Source of the DNA: Pseudobutyrivibrio ruminis HUN009
GTDB taxonomy: Bacteria > Bacillota > Clostridia > Lachnospirales > Lachnospiraceae
Direction: 5' to 3'
NCBI RefSeq assembly: GCF_000703005.1
Contig: NZ_JNLH01000001.1
Span: forward strand, 1,357,001-1,421,000
Length of the DNA stretch: 64,000 bases
The notes beneath the pieces are model-generated. The model saw only the letters and a program-made list of their open reading frames with translations. It did no database searches and had not been told where the DNA came from. Shown in pieces: positions 51,736-59,382 of the stretch. A program made the translations under genes and the position numbers. Position 1 is the stretch's first letter. Each line of letters opens with the position of its first letter.

Positions 51736-51764
51736 TTTACGTGGAACAATAGGGGTGCTATAAT
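51736..51764 (+). promoter_or_regulatory. Sigma-A promoter of the degV-folC unit
   Basis: TTTACG (51736-51741), 17-nt spacer, TATAAT (51759-51764), 26 nt before ATG 51790. Confidence 0.7.
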
Positions 51765-51789
51765 AAGTACCACGGAGGAATTGTATACC

Positions 51790-52626
51790 ATGTATAGAGT
51801 TATTATTGATAGTTGTGGAGAGTTAACAAAAGAAATGCAGGAGGATGGACATTTTGTTAACGTCCCTCTCACTCTGGAGGTAGGAGAACAGCAAATCATC
51901 GATGATGAGACTTTTGATCAGGCATCATTTTTAAAGGCTGTTGCAGAATGCAGCACATCTCCTAAATCAGCTTGCCCTTCACCAAATGCCTATATGGTAG
52001 AGATGGAGTGCGATGCAGAGCGAATCTACATTGTTACACTTTCAGCACAATTATCTGGTTCATATAATAGTGCATGCCTCGCAAAGGATTTATATGAAGA
52101 GGACGATGAGTCAAAGCAGATATATGTTTTTGATTCAAAGTCAGCATCCATTGGTGAAACACTTATCGGTCTTAAGATTGCCGAGTGCGAAAACAAGGGT
52201 ATGTCCTTTGAAGAGGTAGTAAAAACAGTTGAAGAATACATTGCAGGTCAGCACACATTCTTCGTTCTTGAGACACTTGAAACACTCAGGAAGGCAGGTC
52301 GTCTTTCTAATCTAAAGGCAGCTATTGCCGGCACATTAAATATCAAGCCTGTTATGGGCTCTACTGACGAGGGCAGCATTCAGCAGCTTGGTCAGGCAAG
52401 AGGCATGGTAAAGGCTTTGGATAAAATGGGCCAGTGTCTTGTAGATGTTACAGAAAACTGCGAGGAGAAGATTCTTGCAATATCTCATTGCAACTGTTTA
52501 GAGCGTGCTTTATCATTAAAGGAAAAAATGGAGTCTATGGCTAAGTTCAAGGAAATCTTCATTGTTGATACACGCGGCGTCAGCAGCATGTATGCCAATG
52601 ACGGAGGCTTGATAATGGTCATTTAA
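51790..52626 (+). CDS. DegV family fatty-acid-binding protein
   Basis: About 278 residues. The DegV/FakB fold shows MYRVIIDSCGELT at the N-terminus, VTLSAQLSGSYNSACLA in the middle and ISHCNCLERALS near the end. FakB members deliver exogenous fatty acids to FakA for phosphorylation; no fakA is here. The start is ATG 51790 with GGAGG 11 nt upstream; TTG 51781 is too close to that site. It leads a gene string with folC, dnaJ-like and MATE genes. Confidence 0.9.
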   Translation: MYRVIIDSCGELTKEMQEDGHFVNVPLTLEVGEQQIIDDETFDQASFLKAVAECSTSPKSACPSPNAYMVEMECDAERIYIVTLSAQLSGSYNSACLAKDLYEEDDESKQIYVFDSKSASIGETLIGLKIAECENKGMSFEEVVKTVEEYIAGQHTFFVLETLETLRKAGRLSNLKAAIAGTLNIKPVMGSTDEGSIQQLGQARGMVKALDKMGQCLVDVTENCEEKILAISHCNCLERALSLKEKMESMAKFKEIFIVDTRGVSSMYANDGGLIMVI

Positions 52627-52631
52627 GTGCA

Positions 52632-53837
52632 ATGACATACGAAGAAATAGTTTTTACAATTGATAATAAACGCCGATTTGGCAAAGCATGTGGAAGAGAT
52701 GTAACGAAGGAGCTTATGAAAGCTCTGGACTATCCTGAGAAGGATTTACATATCATTCACATTGCTGGAACCAACGGTAAGGGTTCAGTAGCAGCTTTTG
52801 TGAGTAGTATCTTACAGGCTGCTTCTTTTACATCTAAGGAGCATTTTAAGGTAGGTCTTTTCACATCGCCTCATCTTATTGAGTACACAGAGCGTATTCA
52901 AATCGATGGAAAGCAAATATCCAGAGAAGATGTGACTAGGTTGGGAGAACGCTTACTATCACTAGAGTTGAATCTAGAACCAACTATGTTTGACTATTGG
53001 TTAGCAATGGCGATGCTCTATTTTAAAGAGCAAAATGTTAAATATGTGGTACTTGAAACAGGTCTTGGTGGAGCGAAAGATTCAACCAATGGATTGAGTG
53101 TGAAGCCAGAGGTTTGTGCAATCACTTCTATCGGTTTGGAGCATACACAGTACCTGGGAAATACTCTTGGAGAGATTGCTGGGGAAAAGGCTGGCATCAT
53201 TAAAGCAGGAGTGCCTGTGGTTATAGGGGAAATGCCTGAAGAGGCCAGTGAAGTTATAATAAAAAAGTGTAAAGAACTTGGATGCCAGTATACTTTGGCA
53301 GGTGAAGTTTCTAAGGATAAAAAGTTAGGTTTATTTGGAAATTATCAGAGAAAAAATGCCTCGGTAGCCGTAGAGACTGTAAAATATCTTGGTGATTGCA
53401 TTAATAATCAGAACATTGATTCAGGACTTGCAAAAGCAGTTTGGCCGGGAAGGATGCAAATCATATCTGAACATCCTTTTATAATGGTGGACGGCGCCCA
53501 CAATCCATCTGGAGTACAGGCATTGTATGATAGTTTGTATGCAGAATTTCCAAAGGAAAAAATATCATTTATAATGGCAGTAATGGCAGACAAGGATTAT
53601 TTGTCTATGGCAAAAATTATGGAGCCAATTGCCCAAAGAATTTATACAGTTACGGTTGAGTCAGACAGAGCATTACAAGCCAAGGAATTGGCAGATGCTA
53701 TAGGAAAGCTTGGTATAGATGCAAAATCCTGTGATTCCTATCAGGATGCCTTAAATCAGGCACTCTTGCAGGATGAAAAGATTGTTGCATTTGGTTCATT
53801 GTATTTTATAGGTGAAGTGCTTGGCATGAAAGGATGA
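52632..53837 (+). CDS. folC: Folylpolyglutamate/dihydrofolate synthase
   Basis: Adds glutamate to folates, and in many bacteria to dihydropteroate. The 401-residue Mur-ligase-like protein has the P-loop IAGTNGKGSVAAFVSS, LFTSPHLIEYTERIQIDG, LETGLGGAKDSTN, LEHTQYLGNTLGEIAGEKAGI and the C-terminal VDGAHNPSGVQAL. It starts 5 nt after degV and is followed by the J-domain gene 4 nt after its stop. Confidence 0.94.
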   Translation: MTYEEIVFTIDNKRRFGKACGRDVTKELMKALDYPEKDLHIIHIAGTNGKGSVAAFVSSILQAASFTSKEHFKVGLFTSPHLIEYTERIQIDGKQISREDVTRLGERLLSLELNLEPTMFDYWLAMAMLYFKEQNVKYVVLETGLGGAKDSTNGLSVKPEVCAITSIGLEHTQYLGNTLGEIAGEKAGIIKAGVPVVIGEMPEEASEVIIKKCKELGCQYTLAGEVSKDKKLGLFGNYQRKNASVAVETVKYLGDCINNQNIDSGLAKAVWPGRMQIISEHPFIMVDGAHNPSGVQALYDSLYAEFPKEKISFIMAVMADKDYLSMAKIMEPIAQRIYTVTVESDRALQAKELADAIGKLGIDAKSCDSYQDALNQALLQDEKIVAFGSLYFIGEVLGMKG

Positions 53838-53841
53838 GAAT

Positions 53842-54312
53842 ATGTTTAGAACTAGACAAGAGGCTTTACAGCAGCTTGGATTGGCTCCAAACGCTACAGA
53901 GGCTCAGATAAAAAATGCATATAAGGATTTGGTTAAGAGATTCCATCCGGATGCCACTGGAAGCTCAGATGCAACTGCCTACAACAAAATCGTAGAGGCA
54001 TACAAGTACCTTCAGGCGGACAATGATGGCAAGGCTCTTGTTCACAGCAAAGTCCTTGGCAAGACAAGCAAACGCTCAACAGCTAGCAATGCAGACTATA
54101 CTGCTTTCCAAAGGAAAGCTGCTAAGCAAAAGCAGCGCAAGGCAGAGGAATTTGAGCAAAAACAAAAGGATTATTCTGCCAAGATAAAGAAACAGGATGA
54201 AGATTATAAACGTGCAATGGATGCCATAGATGCTATCCGCATTGCACGAGCAATACAGTCCATGGTATGGGCTAATGGTTTAGAAAAAGATGAAGGAAGT
54301 AATAAAGAATAA
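53842..54312 (+). CDS. Small J-domain protein
   Basis: 156 residues: a J-domain (residues 3-65, with the essential HPD in KRFHPDATG) and a Lys/Gln/Glu-rich helical tail that looks like a coiled coil (AAKQKQRKAEEFEQKQKDYS). It lacks the Gly/Phe and zinc-finger parts of DnaJ, so it is a dedicated DnaK co-chaperone of unknown client. The last 23 nt overlap the MATE gene. Confidence 0.88.
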   Translation: MFRTRQEALQQLGLAPNATEAQIKNAYKDLVKRFHPDATGSSDATAYNKIVEAYKYLQADNDGKALVHSKVLGKTSKRSTASNADYTAFQRKAAKQKQRKAEEFEQKQKDYSAKIKKQDEDYKRAMDAIDAIRIARAIQSMVWANGLEKDEGSNKE

Positions 54313-55630
54313 AAAAGAAAATATATTTTGGTCGGTAGTTGTAGTTGCATTACCAACTATGCTTGAGCAGATTTTATCTGTCTTAATGCAGTATGTGGAT
54401 ACTGCCATGGTAGGCCGTCTTGGGGCCAATGCCACTGCAGCTGTATCTACCTCTACCACAATCACCTGGCTAGTAGGTAGCATGCCATATGCTTTTGGTG
54501 TTGCTGCCATGACTCTTATTGCCCAGGCAATTGGAGCAGGAGAAGAGCACAAGATAAAGCTTGTAGCTAAGCGAAGCTTAGTATTTGCACTGGGGGTAGG
54601 TACTGTTTTAGAGGTTATCTGTTTGGCATTATCTCCATTTGTTGCCACTTGGATGGGCGCAGAGGAAGCTATCAGGCCTGCCGCTACAAGATACTTTTTC
54701 TGGATATCTGTACCAGTAATTTTAAAGTCAGTGCAGTATATTTTGGCCTCTGCAATCAGAGCAACAAAAGATACAAAGACACCAATGGTTATAAGTATTT
54801 CTATTAATGCTGTAAACCTTGTGTTGGATTATATATTCATATACATGTTAGGTCTTGGAGTAGATGGAGCTGCATATGCTACCTGTATATCAGCAGCCTT
54901 AGGTGGAATTCTTACATTGATTGTATTCTTCAAGAATCCATTGTTGTCATTTAAGGGAAATCTTTTTGAGAAAGACCAAGAAATTACACAAAAGATGTGG
55001 AAGCTGTCACTTCCAATTCTGCTGATAAACGTTGCATCTACATCAGGCTATGTAGTTTTTGCAGGTTTGGTATCACATATGGGTACAATCATTTTTGCAG
55101 CTCACAGCATTGCTGTTGGAGCAGAGGAGCTGTTCTACATAGGTGGATATGGATTTAAATCTGCAGCAAATACAATGGTTGGTATTGCCTATGGCGAGCA
55201 GAACCATGAAAAGTATCATGCTGTTTGTGTAAGTAGTATAGTTTGTACACTTGCAGTTATGACGCTGAGTGGTATTTTGTTATTCATTTTTGCTGAAACT
55301 TTGATGGGATTTTTCACAACAGATGCCAGCGTTATTGCACTGGGGGCCACAGTTCTTAAGATGGTGGCATTTAGTGAACCTTTTTATGGAATGTATGTTA
55401 TATCAGAAGGTATTTATTATGGTCTTGGTAAAACCAAGTATCCATTTGTAATTGAATTCGGTGGTATGTGGCTTGTAAGAATACTTGCCACATACCTTGG
55501 AATTCATTTCTTCAACCAGGGACTGGTTTATGTTTGGACTTGTATGATTGCTGACAATGTAATCAAGGCAACCTTGCTTACACTGCCGCTCCCTCGCCTT
55601 TGGAAACAGGTCGATCATTTCTCTGAATAG
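54290..55630 (+). CDS. MATE family efflux transporter
   Basis: 446 residues, 12 predicted helices, exporting cationic drugs or metabolites with Na+ or H+. Signatures: VVVALPTMLEQILSVLMQYV, DTAMVGRLGANATAAVS and a second-half counterpart (AAHSIAVGAEELFY). Substrate unknown. The proposed start, ATG 54290, overlaps the J-domain gene. The 3' end overlaps the convergent chemoreceptor gene by 53 nt. Confidence 0.92.
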   Translation: MKEVIKNKKENIFWSVVVVALPTMLEQILSVLMQYVDTAMVGRLGANATAAVSTSTTITWLVGSMPYAFGVAAMTLIAQAIGAGEEHKIKLVAKRSLVFALGVGTVLEVICLALSPFVATWMGAEEAIRPAATRYFFWISVPVILKSVQYILASAIRATKDTKTPMVISISINAVNLVLDYIFIYMLGLGVDGAAYATCISAALGGILTLIVFFKNPLLSFKGNLFEKDQEITQKMWKLSLPILLINVASTSGYVVFAGLVSHMGTIIFAAHSIAVGAEELFYIGGYGFKSAANTMVGIAYGEQNHEKYHAVCVSSIVCTLAVMTLSGILLFIFAETLMGFFTTDASVIALGATVLKMVAFSEPFYGMYVISEGIYYGLGKTKYPFVIEFGGMWLVRILATYLGIHFFNQGLVYVWTCMIADNVIKATLLTLPLPRLWKQVDHFSE

Positions 55631-57398
55631 TTGTCACCTTGAGTTCTTCTGGAGGTAATTCTACCTGGAAGAATCGAACATTTTCAGTGAGTGCTTCAGC
55701 AATAGCCTGAAGTTCGTTTGCCTGTTCTACAACAGCTGTCATTGATTCATCAAGCTGTGATAGAGATGCACTGGTTTCTTCAGTAGATGCAGCATTCTCC
55801 TGTGAAATAGAAGACAGAGAATCTACAGACTGAAGAATATTCTGTTTACCAGTGTCCACATTCTTTACAAGGTCAACAATCTGATTATTACCAGCTTCGG
55901 TTTCCTGAAGCAGGTTAAGCATTTCGTCAAATGATACGCTCATTTCTTCAAGAGCAGCAGCCTCAGTTGTGGTTGCTGCTTTTATTTCTTCAGCAAGCTG
56001 TTTATTATTCTCAGAATAGTGTGTGATTGTTGATAACATGCCTGTTATTTCCCCTGCAAGTGTATTTGTTTCCTCTGCAAGGTTTTTGATGTTATCTGCA
56101 ACAACGGCAAATCCACGGCCGGCTTCTCCTGCTCGTGCAGCTTCGATAGAAGCGTTGAGGGCAAGAAGATTTGTCTGGCTTGAAATATTGATGATGCCTT
56201 CTGCGGCAGCAGAAATCTGAGATACAACATTTGCTGTCTCTCCCACTGAATCAGAAACCTCGCCAGCAACTGTATCTGTGTTTTGATCCTGAATTTTTAT
56301 CTGTTCAAGCATCTCTTTTAACTTAGAAGATTTATCATATACCATCTGGCCGTTTTCAAGGTTGTTGTTGGCTGATTCAAGAACCTTATCAACAGCTTCA
56401 CCAATTTCCATTGTGATAGCAGAAGCATTGCTAACATCCTGTGCCATAGCGGTAGCACTTTCGGCAATATCATAAACAGCTGAATTGATGTTGTTTGTTG
56501 TTTGCTGAGATGCAGAAAGGTTGTCCTTTGCAATTTCTGCCTTTGTATTGACGTCCTGAGCGTGGCTGATTACCTTTACAAGAGCGTTTCTCAAATCGTG
56601 ACGCATTGACTCAAGTGAGTTGCCAATGGCGTTAAAATCACGGATAAATGAGTTAGGACGTATCTTTGTGACGAAATCTCCGCCAGAGATTATGTCAACA
56701 GAAGCTCGGATATTTTTAAGGTTTTTATTGATAGTCATGATTATAAAAATTGAGAAGAGTAAAAGTATGAGTGAAATCACGACAAATATACCAAGTGTTA
56801 CAAGGATTGCGATAGTTACATTTGAATGAGTATATTCTCTTTCCTGTTCAGCCCAAATCTCAACAATATCGCTCATTTCTGATAAAGCATTGCGGGCTGC
56901 TGAAAAGTGATTAATCCAAGTAATGAAATCACCTTGACCGGTAACAAAGTCATAGTCTTTCTCCCATAGAGCATAGTTTGTGTTGAAATCATCGTAGAGA
57001 GTAGACATTGTGTTGCCATTTTCAGATGTTACCTGATTCCATAGATAGTCGTTTGTTTTGGCAAGTTCTACAGCCTCGTTAACGCGCTCGAGAACTTCCG
57101 CATTGTTCTCCTCAACCTCATCGAGGTAGCGCTTTGCTGTAGCGTTATCTACGTAACGTTCATATGCATTGTATTGAGTTCCTGCCAATTGTGCCTGGTA
57201 AAAATCACGATCCGCATTTGTAAGAAGGTTGCTTATTGAATACAGTGTGTCGAAATAGACCTTCTCATCCTGTAGCATGATTTCGGATTGGCGGTATCCG
57301 CTTACAAGATTACTGATTAATAAAGCAACAATAAGGGGAAGCACCATTGAGAGTAATAGTGCATTGAGGCTGAATCCAGCCCTAGACTTTTTTTCCAT
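55578..57398 (-). CDS. Methyl-accepting chemotaxis protein, no Cache-type sensor seen
   Basis: 606 residues. TM1 is at about residues 12-30. The outer region (about 31-188) is helical, resembling a four-helix bundle sensor, followed by TM2 (about 192-215), HAMP and a long cytoplasmic signalling domain. The hairpin tip is SSQTNLLALNASIEAARAGE. It would signal to CheA/CheW, not present here. The final residues (PVSKGEGAAV) are encoded across the end of the MATE gene. A loose SigD-like motif lies upstream; see rejected items. Confidence 0.92.
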   Translation of the reverse strand: MEKKSRAGFSLNALLLSMVLPLIVALLISNLVSGYRQSEIMLQDEKVYFDTLYSISNLLTNADRDFYQAQLAGTQYNAYERYVDNATAKRYLDEVEENNAEVLERVNEAVELAKTNDYLWNQVTSENGNTMSTLYDDFNTNYALWEKDYDFVTGQGDFITWINHFSAARNALSEMSDIVEIWAEQEREYTHSNVTIAILVTLGIFVVISLILLLFSIFIIMTINKNLKNIRASVDIISGGDFVTKIRPNSFIRDFNAIGNSLESMRHDLRNALVKVISHAQDVNTKAEIAKDNLSASQQTTNNINSAVYDIAESATAMAQDVSNASAITMEIGEAVDKVLESANNNLENGQMVYDKSSKLKEMLEQIKIQDQNTDTVAGEVSDSVGETANVVSQISAAAEGIINISSQTNLLALNASIEAARAGEAGRGFAVVADNIKNLAEETNTLAGEITGMLSTITHYSENNKQLAEEIKAATTTEAAALEEMSVSFDEMLNLLQETEAGNNQIVDLVKNVDTGKQNILQSVDSLSSISQENAASTEETSASLSQLDESMTAVVEQANELQAIAEALTENVRFFQVELPPEELKVTTIQRNDRPVSKGEGAAV

Positions 57399-57543
57399 AA
57401 TACATTAATTCTCCTTTTCACAATTGTGTACATAATATTCTAGTGAGTAGCTACATTTTACTATGTTTTTCGGCATTTTTGTTGCATTTTATAACCTTTT
57501 TTAGAAAATAGGTTATATTAACAAAAATTATGTGAAAAAATTG

Positions 57544-57572
57544 TTGACATATAACAATAATCATGATAAAGT
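57544..57572 (+). promoter_or_regulatory. Strong sigma-A promoter of the 120-aa gene
   Basis: Consensus TTGACA (57544-57549), 17 nt, TAAAGT (57567-57572). The gene starts 54 nt downstream. Confidence 0.75.
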
Positions 57573-57626
57573 TCTCTAGGTTTAGGTGATGATATATTTT
57601 AACTAGGTTTTATTGAGAGGTGAAAT

Positions 57627-57989
57627 ATGGAACTTACAACACTTAATAAAGAGTACAAATTATTACGCGAAGAGAGTAATGAAAAATTTATAAAGATGAC
57701 TCAGGTTGAACCAGAAATCAACTTAGTAGAAGAGTACTGGATTACATCTGATCACACATTAGGAAATACAAGATGCTATTTCGATTCATATGAGATGAGC
57801 ATTGAGTATGCATTAGATAGAGTTGATTACAGAATGACTCTTAATGCAGATGGCCAGAAGCCATTTATCATCTTAGTAAATGGCAAGACAATCAACACTA
57901 AGGGACAGCTTGAATCATTCCTCAACGGAGACTTCGAAATTAAAGCTGAAAACATTGTGGAGAGCAATGTACGTCGTCTTTATTCCTAA
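57627..57989 (+). CDS. Unrecognised 120-aa protein
   Basis: I do not recognise a family. It is an acidic soluble protein starting MELTTLNKEYKLLREESNEK, with VEEYWITSDHTLGNTRCYFD and a C-terminal half (KPFIILVNGKTINTKGQLES) that could be an alpha/beta fold. There is no signal or membrane segment. It has its own consensus promoter and GAGAGG ribosome site, so it is probably well expressed. Repeat copy 4 follows, apparently as its terminator. Confidence 0.7.
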   Translation: MELTTLNKEYKLLREESNEKFIKMTQVEPEINLVEEYWITSDHTLGNTRCYFDSYEMSIEYALDRVDYRMTLNADGQKPFIILVNGKTINTKGQLESFLNGDFEIKAENIVESNVRRLYS

Positions 57990-58027
57990 CCGTAAGAGTG
58001 GTAGGTAAGGTACACACAGTGTAAAAT

Positions 58028-58126
58028 AAAACAGCCTGTAGGCAACAAGCTCTACTATTTCTCAAGCGAGATATTCCATCGAGCGGAGAAATCAGTAGGC
58101 TTGTAGCCGTAACAGGCTGTTTTTTA
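58028..58126 (+). repeat. Structured intergenic repeat, copy 4, ending in a T-run
   Basis: Left arm 58028-58050, core 58051-58098 (48 nt), right arm 58099-58120, then TTTTT. AACAGCCTGT-AGGCAACAAGC pairs with the right arm (reverse complement AACAGCCTGTTACGGCTACAAGC). In the core CTACT pairs perfectly with AGTAG, ATTTCTC with GAGAAAT, and GAT/ATC closes the top hairpin. With the A-rich start and T-run this copy should also be a rho-independent terminator on + and perhaps serve the rubrerythrin gene on -. Confidence 0.88.
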
Positions 58127-58146
58127 TATACAATAATGGCTAGCCT

Positions 58147-58734
58147 CTATCCAAAGTAGCGCTTGAGGAGACCTTCGAGTGCCTTACCGTGACGAGCTTC
58201 GTCGCGAGCCATTTCGTGTACTGTATCGTGGATTGCATCAAGGTTGTTCTTCTTTGCACATTTTGCAAGATCAAACTTACCAGATGTAGCACCGTATTCA
58301 CAATCTACACGCCAAGCAAGATTCTTCTTTGTAGAATCTGTCATATTAACTTCTAAGTCAGAACCAAGCAATTCTGCAAACTTAGCTGCATGCTCAGCTT
58401 CTTCAAAAGCAGCTTTTTCCCAATATAAACCAATTTCAGGATAACCTTCTCTATGAGCTACACGAGCCATGCAAAGGTACATACCAACTTCTGAGCACTC
58501 GCCTTCAAAGTTAGACTTGAGCTGCTCGAAAATATATTTCTTATCTTCATCAGAAATCTCAGGATTATTTTTTACTGTAGAAGCATATACGCCAAATTCG
58601 TGCTCAGCAGCAAGTGTAAGCTCGCCTTCAACCTTCTTAAACTTATCGCTCTTTGCATGGCAGATAGGGCACTCCTCTGGTGGATTCTCTCCTTCATAAA
58701 CATAACCGCATACAGAACAAACATATTTTGCCAT
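58147..58734 (-). CDS. Reverse rubrerythrin (N-terminal rubredoxin domain), NADH peroxidase type
   Basis: 195 residues. The rubredoxin-like domain comes first (YVCSVCGYVYEG, CPICHAKSDKF) and the diiron ferritin-like domain second (EGECSEVGMYL, EEAEHAAKFAE, ARDEARHGKALEGLL). This reversed order defines revRbr, which reduces H2O2 in clostridia and is induced by oxygen. It lies 28 nt downstream of perR on the same strand, so the two are probably one PerR-controlled unit. Confidence 0.92.
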   Translation of the reverse strand: MAKYVCSVCGYVYEGENPPEECPICHAKSDKFKKVEGELTLAAEHEFGVYASTVKNNPEISDEDKKYIFEQLKSNFEGECSEVGMYLCMARVAHREGYPEIGLYWEKAAFEEAEHAAKFAELLGSDLEVNMTDSTKKNLAWRVDCEYGATSGKFDLAKCAKKNNLDAIHDTVHEMARDEARHGKALEGLLKRYFG

Positions 58735-58762
58735 AATTAGACTCCTTTCACATTAACCATTG

Positions 58763-59152
58763 TTATTTTGTTTCATTATTAATTACACAGTCCTTGCAAA
58801 CACCAGTAAACAGTAGTGATGCTTGTTCCACTGTGCCAATTCCAGCGCTAGATGCAGCAAGAATTTGTTCTACACTAGGAGTAACATCTACATCCATCAG
58901 TCTGTGGCAGCATCTACAGAAGTAGTGGCTGTGAGCTGAAGTATCAGCATCAAAGTGGTCGGTTCCATCGCCAGTCGAAATCTTTCGTACCTCTCCTAAT
59001 TCTACAAGAAGAGTGAGATTTCTATAAACCGTACCAAGACTGATTTTTGGATTTTCCTCCCTAACATGCTGATAAATAACATCTGCTGTAGGGTGTTCCT
59101 TGGTAGACATTAAATATTCTTTTATGGATTCTCTTTGTTTACTATAATTCAT
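58763..59152 (-). CDS. perR: Fur-family peroxide regulator PerR
   Basis: 129 residues. Winged-helix DNA-binding domain (ISLGTVYRNLTLLVELGEV), regulatory metal ligands in HFDADTSAHSHYFC (PerR-type Asp after HF), structural zinc cysteines FCRCC and CKDC. PerR senses H2O2 by metal-catalysed His oxidation and represses rubrerythrin-type genes. Its own upstream region carries PerR-box-like sites (59190-59204 and 59239-59261), suggesting autoregulation. Confidence 0.9.
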   Translation of the reverse strand: MNYSKQRESIKEYLMSTKEHPTADVIYQHVREENPKISLGTVYRNLTLLVELGEVRKISTGDGTDHFDADTSAHSHYFCRCCHRLMDVDVTPSVEQILAASSAGIGTVEQASLLFTGVCKDCVINNETK

Positions 59153-59189
59153 AAAATGAACCTGCCTTTTAAAACCAGATTGGCAAAAT

Positions 59190-59204
59190 CAATAATGATT
59201 ATCT
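59190..59204. promoter_or_regulatory. PerR-box-like operator between -10 and perR start
   Basis: CAATAATGATTATCT matches 10 of the 14 defined positions of the consensus TTATAATNATTATAA (quoted from memory). It lies just downstream of the -10, where bound PerR would block transcription. Confidence 0.55.
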
Positions 59205-59206
59205 AT

Positions 59207-59234
59207 ATAATATCATGTAAGTGTGAAAAGTCAA
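59207..59234 (-). promoter_or_regulatory. Promoter of the perR-rubrerythrin unit
   Basis: On the minus strand TTGACT (59229-59234), 16-nt spacer, TATTAT (59207-59212), about 55 nt before the perR ATG. Confidence 0.6.
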
Positions 59235-59238
59235 TATA

Positions 59239-59261
59239 AAAATAGTAATAATTACTATTTT
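59239..59261. promoter_or_regulatory. Perfect 11-bp palindrome in the perR-chemoreceptor gap
   Basis: AAAATAGTAAT, one base, ATTACTATTTT. It sits immediately upstream of the perR -35 and faces the divergent chemoreceptor gene. Its core is Fur/PerR-like. It could serve both genes. Confidence 0.55.
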
Positions 59262-59382
59262 ATAAAGCTAATCATAGTTAGTCTAAAAAAATCCCTTGTA
59301 GTTTCACTGTTTTTTCGTAATTGGGTGCTATGATAATCGAAACGAGTATAAATATACATCATAAATATTGAGGGGTAAAAGC

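Noticed and set aside
57440..57520. SigD (flagellar) promoter for the minus-strand chemoreceptor
   Set aside because: TAAA with GCCGAAAA is present, but the spacing is 13 nt instead of about 15. A TATA alternative at 15 nt is weaker. Not strong enough to annotate.
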